A stretch of DNA of 64,000 nucleotides from Arthrobacter silviterrae (GCF_011045165.1 NZ_JAAKZI010000004.1:1-64000); one strand, 5' to 3'; shown: positions 52,454 through 62,781, numbered from the stretch's first letter. Program-made: numbers and translations. The notes: generated by a model not told the origin, from the sequence alone.

Positions 52454-54448
52454 GTGGCTGACCCGGCATCGTACCGGCCCAAGCCCGGTGAGATTCCCAC
52501 GGACCCGGGCGTTTACCGGTTCCGCGACGAACACGGCCGCATCATTTACGTGGGCAAGGCCAAGAACCTGCGCTCCCGCCTGAATTCGTACTTCGCCAAC
52601 CCGGCCACCCTGCTGCCCAAGACGCATGCCATGGTGCACCATGCCGCCAGCGTGCAGTGGACCACCGTGGGCAGCGAGCTGGAGGCGCTCCAGCTTGAAT
52701 ACACCTGGATCAAGGAATTCGCCCCCCGCTACAACCTGGCGTTCCGCGACGACAAGACCTACCCGTACCTGGCTGTTTCCATGGGCGAAACAGTGCCGCG
52801 GGTGCAGGTGATGCGCGGGGAGCGGCGCAAGGGCACCAAGTACTTTGGCCCCTACACGGCCGGGGCCATCCGCGAAACCATGGACACGCTGCTGCGCGTC
52901 TTTCCCGTCCGCAGCTGCAGCATGGGCGTGTTCAAGCGCGCCGAACGCAGCGGCCGCCCCTGCCTGCTGGGCTATATCGACAAATGCGCCGCGCCCTGCG
53001 TGGGCCGCATCAGCCTGGAGGACCACAAGGCGCTGGCGCAGGATTTCTGCGACTTCATGGGCGGGGAAGCCAAACGTTTCATCGGCAAGCTGGAAGCATC
53101 GATGGCGGCCGCCGTGGCGGAACTGGACTACGAACAGGCAGCCCGGCTGCGCGATGACCTCATTGCCCTGCGGAAGGTGTTTGAGCGCAACGTGGTGGTG
53201 CTGGCCGAAGACACCAACGCCGACATTTTTGCCGTCGAACAGGATGAGCTGGAAGCAGCCGTTCAGGTGTTCCACGTGCGCGGCGGGCGCATCCGGGGAC
53301 AGCGGGGGTGGGTGGTGGAAAAGGTCGAGGACGCCACCGACGCGGACCTGTGGGAACACCTCATGCAACAGGTCTATGGCGGCGAGGAGCAACAGCAGGA
53401 CGCCATTCCCCGCCAGGTCCTGGTCCCGGAACTCCCGGCCAACCACGGCGAACTCGCGGAATGGCTGGCGGGGCTGCGCGGCGGCAAGGTCAGCATCAAG
53501 GTCCCACAACGCGGCGAAAAGGCAGCACTCATGGAAACCGTGGCGCACAACGCCCACCAGTCCATGCTGCTGCACAAGTCCCGCCGGGCAGGCGACCTGA
53601 CCACCCGCTCCGTGGCCCTGCAGGAACTCCAGGAGGCGCTCGAACTGCCCATGCCGCTGCTGCGCATTGAATGCTACGACATCTCCCACGTGCAGGGCAC
53701 CAACGTGGTGGCGTCCATGGTGGTGGTCGAGGACGGCCTGGCGAAGAAGAGCGAATACCGCAAGTTCGCCATCACCGGCGACGCCGCCATTGACGACACG
53801 GCCTCCATGCACGACGTCATCACGCGCAGGTTCCGGCACTACCTTGCGGACCAGGAGGCCAGAAACAAGTCGGCAGGGGCCGGCGGCGACATTTCCGCCG
53901 TCGTCCTTGACGAATATGGCAACGGTGCGCAGGCGGGGGATGCCGCCACGTCAAAGTTCGCCTACCCGCCCAACCTGGTGGTGGTGGACGGCGGCATCCC
54001 GCAGGTCAACGCCGCCCAGGCGGCGCTGGCGGAGTTGGGCATCACCGATGTGGCCGTCGTCGGCCTGGCCAAGCGGCTGGAGGAGGTCTGGGTGCCGGAC
54101 AGCGACTTTCCCGTCATTCTGCCCCGTGCCTCGCAGGGCCTGTACCTGCTGCAGCGCATCCGCGACGAGGCCCACCGCTTCGCCATCACCTTCCACCGGG
54201 CCAAGCGCGGCAAGGCCATGACGGCCTCCGTGCTGGACACTGTGCCAGGCCTCGGCGCCGCCAAGCAAAAGGCACTCCTGGCACACTTTGGTTCGCTGAA
54301 AAAGGTCCGGGCGGCCACCGTGGCCGAGCTTCAGGAAGCCAAGGGCGTGGGACCTGTGCTGGCCAAGGCGGTCCACGACACCCTGGCCGGCACAACGGGC
54401 GCCGCAGCCCCCGCTGTCAACATGGCAACGGGAGAGATCCTTGACTAG
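52454..54448 (+). CDS. uvrC: Excinuclease ABC subunit C
   Basis: A 664-residue UvrC, the dual-incision nuclease of excision repair. The N-terminal GIY-YIG domain (PGVYRFRDEHGRIIYVGKAKNL region, about 17-95) makes the 3' incision. A Cys cluster CLLGYIDKCAAPCVG follows, then a UVR motif (ELDYEQAARLRDDLIAL). The RNase H-like endonuclease (about 400-560, ECYDISHVQGTNVVASMVV and VVVDGGIPQVN) makes the 5' incision, and a helix-hairpin-helix pair (DTVPGLGAAKQKALLAHFGS) ends the protein. GTG 52454 is 2 bp after the plsC stop, so they share a transcript. Confidence 0.97.
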   Translation: MADPASYRPKPGEIPTDPGVYRFRDEHGRIIYVGKAKNLRSRLNSYFANPATLLPKTHAMVHHAASVQWTTVGSELEALQLEYTWIKEFAPRYNLAFRDDKTYPYLAVSMGETVPRVQVMRGERRKGTKYFGPYTAGAIRETMDTLLRVFPVRSCSMGVFKRAERSGRPCLLGYIDKCAAPCVGRISLEDHKALAQDFCDFMGGEAKRFIGKLEASMAAAVAELDYEQAARLRDDLIALRKVFERNVVVLAEDTNADIFAVEQDELEAAVQVFHVRGGRIRGQRGWVVEKVEDATDADLWEHLMQQVYGGEEQQQDAIPRQVLVPELPANHGELAEWLAGLRGGKVSIKVPQRGEKAALMETVAHNAHQSMLLHKSRRAGDLTTRSVALQELQEALELPMPLLRIECYDISHVQGTNVVASMVVVEDGLAKKSEYRKFAITGDAAIDDTASMHDVITRRFRHYLADQEARNKSAGAGGDISAVVLDEYGNGAQAGDAATSKFAYPPNLVVVDGGIPQVNAAQAALAELGITDVAVVGLAKRLEEVWVPDSDFPVILPRASQGLYLLQRIRDEAHRFAITFHRAKRGKAMTASVLDTVPGLGAAKQKALLAHFGSLKKVRAATVAELQEAKGVGPVLAKAVHDTLAGTTGAAAPAVNMATGEILD

Positions 54449-54451
54449 GCT
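54446..54451 (+). promoter_or_regulatory. rapZ: -10 box candidate for rapZ
   Basis: TAGGCT, identical to the polA -10 hexamer, overlaps the uvrC stop codon. It ends 6 nt before a GTG at 54458 that is in frame with rapZ, and 84 nt before the preferred ATG. It implies a promoter inside the uvrC 3' end. Confidence 0.45.
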
Positions 54452-54535
54452 GGCAGGGTGGCCACGGCGGAAAGCAGTTACCCCCGCGGCCGTGGCAGCC
54501 ACGCAAATCTTCACCCCACGGACTTAGGAAGTGCA

Positions 54536-55459
54536 ATGACGGAGCACGAAGAGAAGCCCGGAACCGACGACGGCGCCCTGACGGCCCTGAAGCCGGTGGA
54601 GTCGGAGCTGCTGGTGGTGACAGGCATGTCGGGCGCCGGCCGCAGCACCGCGGCCAATGCGCTGGAGGACCACGGCTGGTACGTCATTGAAAACCTGCCC
54701 CCGCAAATGCTCGGCACCCTGGCCGAGCTGGTTTCGCGCATGCCCGCGGCCCTGCCCAAGCTGGCCGTGGTGGTCGATGTCCGCGGCAAGGCACTGTTCG
54801 CCGACATCCGCGAGTCCCTCAACGCCCTGTCGGCGGCCGGCGTCAGCTACCGCGTGCTGTTCCTGGACGCCAGCGACGAAACCCTGGTGCGCCGCTTCGA
54901 ACAGGGCCGCCGCCCGCACCCCCTGCAGCTCGACGGGCGCATCCTGGACGGCATTGCCCAGGAACGGCTGCAGCTTGCCGAAATGAAGTCCCAGGCCGAA
55001 ATGGTGCTTGACACCTCCGTCATGAACGTCCATGAACTGGCCTCCGCCGTGACCGAACTGTTCTCCGAAACAGGCCCGGTGATCCTCAGCCTGACCGTCA
55101 TGAGCTTTGGCTTCAAGTACGGCCTGCCCGTGGACGCCAACTACGTGGCGGATGTGCGGTTCATCCCCAACCCGCACTGGATCCCGCAGCTGCGCCCCCT
55201 GACGGGCCAGGACAAGGCCGTCAGCGATTTTGTGCTCAAGGACAACGGCGCCGCGGACTTTGTGGACCGCTATGTGCATGCCCTGGAGCCGGTTCTTGCC
55301 GGGTACCGCCGCGAAAACAAGCACTACGCCACCATTGCCGTAGGCTGCACTGGCGGCAAGCACCGCTCCGTGGCCGTGGCCATTGAACTGGCCAAGCGCC
55401 TGAGCCAGCTGCCGCGCGTCACCACCAGCATCCGCCACCGCGACCTGGGCCGGGAGTAG
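54536..55459 (+). CDS. rapZ: RNase adapter RapZ / YvcJ nucleotide-binding protein
   Basis: A 307-residue RapZ/YvcJ protein. Walker A is GMSGAGRST (30-38), and the conserved segments [39 protein letters not shown] and [26 protein letters not shown] are all present. The C-terminal domain contains [18 protein letters not shown]. In E. coli RapZ steers RNase E to the GlmZ RNA; in Gram-positive bacteria the role is less clear and linked to cell wall precursor supply. AGGAAG precedes ATG 54536. An in-frame GTG at 54458, preceded by a -10-like box, could give a 333-residue leaderless form. Confidence 0.92.
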   Translation: MTEHEEKPGTDDGALTALKPVESELLVVTGMSGAGRSTAANALEDHGWYVIENLPPQMLGTLAELVSRMPAALPKLAVVVDVRGKALFADIRESLNALSAAGVSYRVLFLDASDETLVRRFEQGRRPHPLQLDGRILDGIAQERLQLAEMKSQAEMVLDTSVMNVHELASAVTELFSETGPVILSLTVMSFGFKYGLPVDANYVADVRFIPNPHWIPQLRPLTGQDKAVSDFVLKDNGAADFVDRYVHALEPVLAGYRRENKHYATIAVGCTGGKHRSVAVAIELAKRLSQLPRVTTSIRHRDLGRE

Positions 55460-55461
55460 GC

Positions 55462-56469
55462 ATGTACACGGGCATCCTGCCGATCATTCCGGCCGCGGGA
55501 AGGCTGCCGGCCTTTGAATCGGGCGTTCGCGTCACGGCACTGGGCGGCGGCCACGGCCTCTCCGCATCCCTCTCGGCGCTGCGCCTGCTGACCAGCAACC
55601 TCACCGCCGTGGTCACTGTCGCGGACGACGGCGGCTCCTCCGGCCGCCTCCGCGACGAGCTGGGCGTGCTCCCGCCGGGGGACCTGCGCATGGCACTGGC
55701 GGCGCTGTGCGACGACACCGACTGGGGCAGGACCTGGCGGGACGTCATGCAGCACCGCTTCACGTCCAGGGAAGGCGTCGCCGGCTCGCTGGACAACCAC
55801 GCGCTGGGCAACCTGCTGATCGTCACGCTCTGGGAATTGCTGGGAGACACCGTCGCGGGGCTCCGCTGGGCCGGGGCGCTCCTGGGCGCCCGGGGCGAGG
55901 TCCTGCCCATGGCCAGCGTGCCGCTGACCATTGAGGGGGAGGTCAAATCCACGGCGGACAGCCTGCACCCCAACGGCCATGTCATCAGCGGGCAGGCGCG
56001 GCTGGCCAAGGCCGGCGAGGTGTCCAATGTGCGCCTGGTGCCGCAGGACGCCCCTGCCTGCGCGGAGGCCGTGGCTGCCATCCATGCAGCGGACTGGGTG
56101 GTGCTGGGCCCGGGGTCCTGGTACACCTCCGTGCTGCCGCACCTGCTGCTGCCCGAACTGCGGACGGCCCTGTGCACCACCACGGCCAAACGGCTGCTGA
56201 CCATGAACCTTGACGTGGACGACCAGGAGGCCGCCGGCATGGATGCGGCGGACCACCTGAAGGTCATTTCCCGGTACGCGCCGGAGTTTGGCGTGGACGT
56301 GGTGCTGGCCGATCCGGTGTCCGTGGCCGACGTCGACGGCTTTACCGAGGCCGCCGCAATGATAGGGGCGGAGGTGGTGTTCGGTAAGGTGGGGAACTCC
56401 GCAGGAAAGCCGGTCCACGACCCGTTGCGGCTGGCGGCGGCATATCGGGACATTTTCGGGGACAACTAG
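55462..56469 (+). CDS. yvcK: Gluconeogenesis factor YvcK/CuvA
   Basis: A 335-residue YvcK-type protein of the CofD-like fold: VTALGGGHGLSASLSALRLL for ligand binding, then VTVADDGGSSGRLRDELGVLPPGDLRMAL, and NHALGNLLIVTLWELL. YvcK binds UDP-N-acetylglucosamine and is required on gluconeogenic carbon sources and for normal cell shape; in mycobacteria it is called CuvA. It starts 2 bp after rapZ and is followed by whiA, the standard rapZ-yvcK-whiA order of Gram-positive bacteria. Confidence 0.95.
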   Translation: MYTGILPIIPAAGRLPAFESGVRVTALGGGHGLSASLSALRLLTSNLTAVVTVADDGGSSGRLRDELGVLPPGDLRMALAALCDDTDWGRTWRDVMQHRFTSREGVAGSLDNHALGNLLIVTLWELLGDTVAGLRWAGALLGARGEVLPMASVPLTIEGEVKSTADSLHPNGHVISGQARLAKAGEVSNVRLVPQDAPACAEAVAAIHAADWVVLGPGSWYTSVLPHLLLPELRTALCTTTAKRLLTMNLDVDDQEAAGMDAADHLKVISRYAPEFGVDVVLADPVSVADVDGFTEAAAMIGAEVVFGKVGNSAGKPVHDPLRLAAAYRDIFGDN

Positions 56470-56493
56470 AATTTCAAGGCGAAGGGTCACACT

Positions 56494-57474
56494 ATGGCGC
56501 TGACAACGGCGGTCAAAGAGGAACTGTCCAGGCTGGACATCAAAAAGTCCTCGGTGCGGAAAGCGGAGGTCTCGGCACTGCTGCGCTTTGCCGGCGGGCT
56601 GCACATCATCTCGGGACGCATCGTCATTGAAGCCGAGGTGGACTCGGCGGCCACTGCCCGGCGGCTGCGCGTGGCGATAGCCGAAATGTACGGCCACCAG
56701 AGCGAAATCATTGTGGTCACCGGCGGGGGCCTGCGGCGCGGCAACCGCTATGTGGTGCGCGTGGTCCGCGACGGTGAGGCCCTGGCCCGCCAAACCGGGC
56801 TCCTGGACGGCCGGGGGCGCCCCGTGCGCGGACTGCCGTCCGTGGTGGTCAATGGTTCCGCATCCGACGCCGAGGCGGTGTGGCGCGGCGCCTTCCTGGC
56901 CCACGGCTCCCTGACGGAGCCCGGCCGCTCCTCCGCACTCGAGGTGACGTGCCCGGGCCCGGAAGCGGCCCTGGCCCTGGTTGGGGCGGCCCGGCGCATC
57001 GACATTGCGGCCAAGGCCCGCGAGGTGCGCGGCGTGGACCGCGTGGTGATCCGCGACGGCGACACCATTGCCGCCCTCCTGGTCCGGATGGGGGCGCACG
57101 AAACACTCCTGGTGTGGGAGGAACGGCGCATGCGCAAGGAAGTGCGTGCCACAGCCAACCGGCTGGCCAATTTTGACGACGCCAACCTGCGCCGCTCGGC
57201 GCAGGCCGCCGTTGCCGCCGGCGCCCGCGTGGACAGGGCCCTGGAGATCCTGGGGGACGACGTCCCCGAACACCTCAAGTACGCCGGCGAGCTGCGCGTG
57301 GCCCACAAGCAGGCCAGCCTCGACGAGCTGGGCCGGCTGGCCGACCCGCCCCTGACCAAGGACGCGATCGCCGGGCGCATCCGGCGCCTGCTGGCCATGG
57401 CGGACAAAAAAGCTGCCGACATCGGCGTCCCGGGCACTGAGTCCAGCGTCACGTTCGACATGCTCGAGTCCTGA
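56494..57474 (+). CDS. whiA: Sporulation/cell division regulator WhiA
   Basis: A 326-residue WhiA. The N-terminal part is a degenerate LAGLIDADG homing-endonuclease-like fold ([20 protein letters not shown], later [22 protein letters not shown]), and the C-terminal helix-turn-helix is [25 protein letters not shown]. In Streptomyces it works with WhiB on sporulation genes; in non-sporulating relatives it influences cell division and chromosome segregation. It follows yvcK by 24 bp. Confidence 0.96.
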   Translation: MALTTAVKEELSRLDIKKSSVRKAEVSALLRFAGGLHIISGRIVIEAEVDSAATARRLRVAIAEMYGHQSEIIVVTGGGLRRGNRYVVRVVRDGEALARQTGLLDGRGRPVRGLPSVVVNGSASDAEAVWRGAFLAHGSLTEPGRSSALEVTCPGPEAALALVGAARRIDIAAKAREVRGVDRVVIRDGDTIAALLVRMGAHETLLVWEERRMRKEVRATANRLANFDDANLRRSAQAAVAAGARVDRALEILGDDVPEHLKYAGELRVAHKQASLDELGRLADPPLTKDAIAGRIRRLLAMADKKAADIGVPGTESSVTFDMLES

Positions 57475-57501
57475 TTCGTGCCTAATATGAAAGAGTAGGA
57501 A

Positions 57502-57527
57502 CATAACCGGACACTCATTCGGTTATG
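57502..57527. terminator. Inverted repeat between whiA and sodA
   Basis: CATAACCG and CGGTTATG form a perfect 8-bp inverted repeat with a 10-nt spacer, 27 bp after the whiA stop and 57 bp before sodA. It could be a weak terminator for the rapZ-yvcK-whiA transcript or an operator for sodA. Confidence 0.4.
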
Positions 57528-57584
57528 CAGTTTGCGGGGCACTGATCCCGCGGACCAACCAGAAGAAATTGCAACGGAGGAACC

Positions 57585-58208
57585 GTGACTAAGTACACAC
57601 TTCCAGAACTCAGCTATGACTATGCTGCGCTGGAGCCCAACATTTCCGCCCGAATCATGGAGCTGCACCACAGCAAGCACCACGCGGCATACGTTGCCGG
57701 CGCCAACACCGCGCTGGACCAGCTGGCCGAAGCCCGTGACACCAACAACTTCGCCAATGTTGCCAAGTACTCCAAGGACCTGGCCTTCAACCTTGGCGGG
57801 CACACCAACCACTCCATTTTCTGGAACAACCTTTCCCCCGAAGGCGGGGACAAGCCCGAGGGCGAGCTGGCCGCAGCCATCGATGACGCCTTCGGCTCCT
57901 TCGACAACTTCCGCGCACACTTCACCGCGGCCGCCCTTGGCATCCAGGGCTCCGGCTGGGCACTGCTCTCCTTTGAAGGCCTGGGCGGCAACATCGTCAT
58001 CGAACAGCTCTTCGACCAGCAGGGCAACGTTCCCGTGGCCACGACCCCGCTGCTCATGCTCGACATGTGGGAGCACGCCTTCTACCTCGACTACGTCAAC
58101 GTCAAGGCAGACTACGTCAAGGCCTTCTGGAACATCGTGAACTGGGCCGACGTCGCCAAGCGCTTCGAGGCCGCCCGCAAGGGTGCCACGGCCCTGATCC
58201 TGCCGTAA
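57585..58208 (+). CDS. sodA: Superoxide dismutase, Mn/Fe family
   Basis: A 207-residue Fe/Mn superoxide dismutase that converts superoxide to hydrogen peroxide and oxygen. Metal ligands are H28 (MELHHSKHH), H76 ([10 protein letters not shown]), D160 and H164 ([14 protein letters not shown]). The [10 protein letters not shown] and residues around the outer-sphere Gln lean towards manganese, which cannot be proved from sequence. GTG 57585 has GGAGGAACC upstream. Codon use is strongly optimised, as expected for an abundant protein. It is monocistronic with a GC hairpin after it. Confidence 0.96.
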   Translation: MTKYTLPELSYDYAALEPNISARIMELHHSKHHAAYVAGANTALDQLAEARDTNNFANVAKYSKDLAFNLGGHTNHSIFWNNLSPEGGDKPEGELAAAIDDAFGSFDNFRAHFTAAALGIQGSGWALLSFEGLGGNIVIEQLFDQQGNVPVATTPLLMLDMWEHAFYLDYVNVKADYVKAFWNIVNWADVAKRFEAARKGATALILP

Positions 58209-58224
58209 GGTTCCACCCGGTCCA

Positions 58225-58236
58225 CACAAAATTGTG
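58225..58236. promoter_or_regulatory. Short palindrome CACAAAATTGTG between sodA and gap
   Basis: A 12-bp near-palindrome (CACAA-AA-TTGTG) just after the sodA stop and before the hairpin at 58251. It may be coincidental or an operator; no regulator is assigned. Confidence 0.3.
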
Positions 58237-58250
58237 ACCAAAATATGGAC

Positions 58251-58279
58251 GCCCGCCCCGTCAAATTTCCGGGGCGGGC
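58251..58279 (+). terminator. GC-rich hairpin terminator after sodA
   Basis: GCCCGCCCCG (58251-58260) and CGGGGCGGGC (58270-58279) form a perfect 10-bp stem with a 9-nt AT-rich loop. There is no T-run, which is common for high-GC actinobacterial terminators. Confidence 0.7.
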
Positions 58280-58427
58280 CCCATGGAACGTAATATAGGT
58301 CACGGCGGCTGCTTGTGCAGCCCGCCGCGAAGAATCTCTGCCCAACGTCGTGCGGGAAAGCAAAGGGTTGCAGGTAACACCTCAACCGGACTACGCGTGT
58401 CCGCATGGGCACAAAGGAGAGAACTAA

Positions 58428-59435
<1,008 letters not shown>

Positions 59436-59457
59436 GGCAAGGTAAGGCAAAGCACGC

Positions 59458-60696
59458 ATGGCACTTCACGCCCTCAGCGAACTCATCGATGAAGGTGTCC
59501 GCGGGCGGCACGTTCTCATCCGTAGTGATTTGAACGTGCCGCTCGACGGCGCTTCAGTGAGTGACGACGGCCGCATCAAGGCCTCCCTGCCCGTGATCCG
59601 GGCCCTGGCCGCCGCCGGCGCCAAGGTCCTGGTCTGCGCCCACCTGGGCCGGCCCAAGGGCAGCCCCGAGGCCAAGTATTCACTGGCACCGGCCGTGGCA
59701 CGCCTGGCGGAACTGGCACCGGAGCTCAACGCAACATTGGCCGCGGACACCACCGGACCGGCCGCCCAGGCCGCCGCCGCAGCCCTGGCCGACGGCTCCG
59801 TGCTGGTCCTGGAAAACGTGCGCTTCGATGCGCGCGAAACATCCAAGGACGACGCCGACCGTGCAGCTTTCGCGGCCGAGCTCGCTTCCCTCACGGGGGG
59901 GACGGGCGCGTACGTGGATGACGCCTTTGGTGCCGTGCACCGCAAGCACGCGAGTGTCTACGACATCGCCAAGGTGCTGCCGTCCTTCCAGGGTGACCTG
60001 GTGGCGCGGGAGCTGGAGGTCCTGACGAAGCTCACCACGGACACGGTGCGCCCCTATGTGGTGGTGCTGGGGGGCTCGAAGGTCTCCGACAAGCTGTCTG
60101 TCATTGACAACCTGCTGGGCAAGGCGGACACCATCCTGGTGGGTGGCGGCATGCTGTTCACCTTCCTGGCCGCCCAGGGCCACGCGGTGGGTGCCTCCCT
60201 GCTGGAGACCGAGCAAATCCCCGTGGTGCAGGACTACCTCAAGCGGGCCGAGGCGGCAGGGACCATGTTTGTGCTGCCCACCGACATTGTGGTTGCTGCC
60301 GGCTTCTCTGCGGACGCCGCCCATGAAACCGTGCCGGCTGACGCCATTGAATCCTCCAGCTTCGGCGCCGGCGGCCTGGGCCTGGACATTGGCCCGGTCT
60401 CCGCGGCTGCCTTTGCGGACGCCATGTCAACGGCGAAGACGGTGTTTTGGAACGGCCCCATGGGCGTGTTTGAATTCCAGGCCTTTGCCGAAGGCACCAG
60501 GGCCGTTGCGGCTGCCCTGGCGGACAACTCCGCCCGCGGCGGATTCACCGTGGTGGGCGGCGGCGACTCCGCCGCCGCTGTTCGCACCCTTGGCTTTGCC
60601 GATGACGCGTTCGGCCACATCTCCACCGGCGGCGGCGCCAGCCTGGAATTCCTGGAAGGCAAGGAACTGCCCGGACTGGCGGCACTGGAGCGCTGA
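59458..60696 (+). CDS. pgk: Phosphoglycerate kinase
   Basis: A 412-residue phosphoglycerate kinase of normal length, generating ATP and 3-phosphoglycerate. Substrate-binding RSDLNVPLDG and CAHLGRPKG, the YVDDAFGAVHRKHAS segment, YVVVLGGSKVSDKL and the nucleotide-binding VVGGGDSAAAV are all in place. It follows gap by 22 bp and is almost certainly co-transcribed. A strong hairpin just after its stop separates it from tpiA. Confidence 0.97.
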   Translation: MALHALSELIDEGVRGRHVLIRSDLNVPLDGASVSDDGRIKASLPVIRALAAAGAKVLVCAHLGRPKGSPEAKYSLAPAVARLAELAPELNATLAADTTGPAAQAAAAALADGSVLVLENVRFDARETSKDDADRAAFAAELASLTGGTGAYVDDAFGAVHRKHASVYDIAKVLPSFQGDLVARELEVLTKLTTDTVRPYVVVLGGSKVSDKLSVIDNLLGKADTILVGGGMLFTFLAAQGHAVGASLLETEQIPVVQDYLKRAEAAGTMFVLPTDIVVAAGFSADAAHETVPADAIESSSFGAGGLGLDIGPVSAAAFADAMSTAKTVFWNGPMGVFEFQAFAEGTRAVAAALADNSARGGFTVVGGGDSAAAVRTLGFADDAFGHISTGGGASLEFLEGKELPGLAALER

Positions 60697-60701
60697 TTGA
60701 C

Positions 60702-60734
60702 CGGGGCGGCGGCAGGATTCCTGCCGCCGCCCCG
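60702..60734 (+). terminator. Strong hairpin between pgk and tpiA
   Basis: CGGGGCGGCGGCAGG (60702-60716) and its exact complement (60720-60734) form a 15-bp stem with a 3-nt ATT loop, 5 bp after the pgk stop. It has no T-run. It should end or strongly attenuate the gap-pgk transcript, or protect its 3' end, before tpiA starts 60 bp later. Confidence 0.75.
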
Positions 60735-60793
60735 TTGCGCCCCGGCGCACCCCATGATTTCTATTTAGAGCACTGTCAAGGAACGAGAGAGCG

Positions 60794-61609
60794 ATGACGA
60801 CTTCGACCAACGGGAAATTTGACCGCACGCCGCTGATTGCCGGCAACTGGAAGATGAACATGGACCATGTTCAAGGCATCACCCTCCTGCAAAAGCTGGC
60901 CTGGACGCTGTCCGATGCCCGCCATGACTTTGCCCGGGTTGAAGTGTCAGTGTTCCCGCCGTTCACCGACCTCCGCGGCGTCCAGACACTCGTCCAGGGC
61001 GACAAGCTCAAGCTGAGCTACGGGGCCCAGGACCTTTCCGACCAGGACGCCGGCGCCTACACCGGCGACATTTCCGGCGCGTTCCTGAACAAGCTGGGCT
61101 GCACCTACGTGCTGGTGGGCCACAGCGAACGACGCGCCATCCACCAGGAGAGTGACGAGGTGCTCAATGCCAAGGTCAAGGCTGCCTTCCGCCACGCACT
61201 CACCCCCGTGCTGTGCGCCGGAGAGGGCCTGGAAATCCGCCAGGCAGGCACACACGTGGAGCACACCCTGGCCCAGCTGCGCGCCGACGTTGCCGGCCTC
61301 ACCGCCGAACAGGCAGCCCAGCTGGTGGTTGCCTACGAGCCCATCTGGGCCATCGGAACGGGCGAGGTTGCAGGGCCCGGCGACGCCCAGGAGATGTGCG
61401 CCGCCATCCGTGCCGAACTGGCTGTCCTGTTCGACGCCGAGACGGCCGCCAAGACGCGCCTGCTGTACGGCGGCTCGGTCAAGGCTTCCAACGTGGCCGC
61501 GATCATGGCCGGGCGTGACGTGGACGGTGTCCTGGTGGGCGGTGCCAGCCTCGACGCGGGTGAATTCGCCAACATTGCCCGTTTTGAAAGCCACCTCGTC
61601 ACCAACTAG
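60794..61609 (+). CDS. tpiA: Triosephosphate isomerase
   Basis: A 271-residue triosephosphate isomerase (TIM barrel) interconverting dihydroxyacetone phosphate and glyceraldehyde-3-phosphate. The GNWKMNMD lysine, the electrophilic histidine in VGHSERR and the catalytic Glu in [12 protein letters not shown], followed by the phosphate-gripping loop, are present. Length is about 15 residues longer than E. coli TpiA because of the N-terminal [12 protein letters not shown] extension typical of actinobacteria. ATG 60794 follows AACGAGAGAG. secG follows after 35 bp. Confidence 0.97.
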   Translation: MTTSTNGKFDRTPLIAGNWKMNMDHVQGITLLQKLAWTLSDARHDFARVEVSVFPPFTDLRGVQTLVQGDKLKLSYGAQDLSDQDAGAYTGDISGAFLNKLGCTYVLVGHSERRAIHQESDEVLNAKVKAAFRHALTPVLCAGEGLEIRQAGTHVEHTLAQLRADVAGLTAEQAAQLVVAYEPIWAIGTGEVAGPGDAQEMCAAIRAELAVLFDAETAAKTRLLYGGSVKASNVAAIMAGRDVDGVLVGGASLDAGEFANIARFESHLVTN

Positions 61610-61644
61610 GATTAGACCACCTCAACCGCGCTGAAAGGCTACCA

Positions 61645-61890
61645 GTGGAAGCACTACAAATTGCCCTGCAGATCCTGCTGGGTATCACCAGCTTGCTGCT
61701 GACCCTCCTGATCCTGCTCCACAAGGGCCGTGGCGGCGGGTTGTCAGACATGTTTGGTGGCGGCATGAGCTCGAACCTCGGTTCCTCCGGCGTGGCCGAA
61801 CGGAACCTCAACCGCTTCACCGTGGTCCTTGGCATCGTCTGGGGAGTGGTCATCATCGGCCTCGGCCTGATGATGTCCTACGGCGCCTAG
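61645..61890 (+). CDS. secG: Preprotein translocase subunit SecG
   Basis: An 81-residue SecG with two transmembrane helices (about 5-26 and 54-77) joined by the conserved cytoplasmic loop LLHKGRGGGLSDMFGGG. It assists SecYE in protein export. GTG 61645 follows AAAGG. Placement directly after tpiA is the standard actinobacterial and Gram-positive arrangement. A perfect terminator follows. Confidence 0.95.
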   Translation: MEALQIALQILLGITSLLLTLLILLHKGRGGGLSDMFGGGMSSNLGSSGVAERNLNRFTVVLGIVWGVVIIGLGLMMSYGA

Positions 61891-61906
61891 CAGCCGCATA
61901 AGCCAA

Positions 61907-61944
61907 AAAAGGTCCCGTCCGGAATATTCCGGACGGGACCTTTT
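61907..61944. terminator. Perfect bidirectional terminator between secG and pgl
   Basis: AAAAGGTCCCGTCCGGAA (61907-61924) and its exact complement (61927-61944) form an 18-bp stem. The stem base is an A-run on one side and a T-run on the other, so it can terminate both the secG transcript and the convergent zwf-opcA-pgl transcript. Confidence 0.93.
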
Positions 61945-61974
61945 GCTGTGCTGTTCAAGCCCGCCGGGAGCTCG

Positions 61975-62781
61975 TCACCTGTCCCGGCGCATGAGCTGCC
62001 CGGGCACCTTGGCCGAGGCATCCTGGTCCAGCAGCCAGAGGGTCTTCGTGACGCCCCGGGCGCCGGACGCCGGAACCTGCACGGGGTTGGCCCCTGCCAG
62101 GCCCAGGCCCACGGCGGCGGCCTTGTCGGCACCGGCAGCCACGATCCAGATCTCCTGGGCGGTGTTGATGGCTTCCAGCGTCAATGACACGCGCGACGGC
62201 GGCGGCTTGGGGGAGTTGCTGACGCCCACCACGGGCACGCCGTGCGATCGGATACCGGCCATTTCCGGGAAGAGGGAGGCGATGTGTGCGTCCGGGCCCA
62301 GGCCCAGCAGCAGCACGTCGAAGCGGGGCACGGTGGGCGCCTGCTCCGAGGTGGCGTCGTCGTCGTTCTCCCATTCCAGCCGGGCAGCCGCTTCCAGCTG
62401 GGCCGTGTAGTCGGCGGCGGCGGCATCCAGGCCGTCCACCTCGTCCGACGCGGCCATCGTGTGCACCCGGGCGGGGTCGGTGCCGATGTGGTCCAGGAGC
62501 ACCTCCCGGGCCTGGCGGGCGTTGCGGTCGGGGGAGTCCGCCGGCACAAACCTGTCGTCGCCGAACCAGAAGTTGACCTTGGCCCAGTCGACGGCCAGCC
62601 GGGCAGGCGACTCGGCCACGGCCTTGAGGGTGGCAATGCCCACGCTGCCGCCGGTCAGCACCACAGTGGCCTCGCCTCGTTCGCCCTGGACGTCCAGGAG
62701 GCGGGTGATGAGCCGCGCTGCCGTGGTGGCGGCCAGCACGTCAAAGGACGGGTGCAGGGTGATGCGAACGTTGCGGCTCAT
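61975..62781 (-). CDS. pgl: 6-phosphogluconolactonase
   Basis: A 268-residue 6-phosphogluconolactonase of the DevB type, hydrolysing 6-phosphogluconolactone in the oxidative pentose phosphate pathway. Family motifs are VVLTGGSVGIATLKAV, VNFWFGDDRFVPADSPDRNA and LLLGLGPDAHIASLFP. The ATG at 62781 overlaps the opcA stop by 4 bp; the frame is open far upstream, but across opcA. Last gene of the zwf-opcA-pgl run. Confidence 0.94.
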   Translation of the reverse strand: MSRNVRITLHPSFDVLAATTAARLITRLLDVQGERGEATVVLTGGSVGIATLKAVAESPARLAVDWAKVNFWFGDDRFVPADSPDRNARQAREVLLDHIGTDPARVHTMAASDEVDGLDAAAADYTAQLEAAARLEWENDDDATSEQAPTVPRFDVLLLGLGPDAHIASLFPEMAGIRSHGVPVVGVSNSPKPPPSRVSLTLEAINTAQEIWIVAAGADKAAAVGLGLAGANPVQVPASGARGVTKTLWLLDQDASAKVPGQLMRRDR

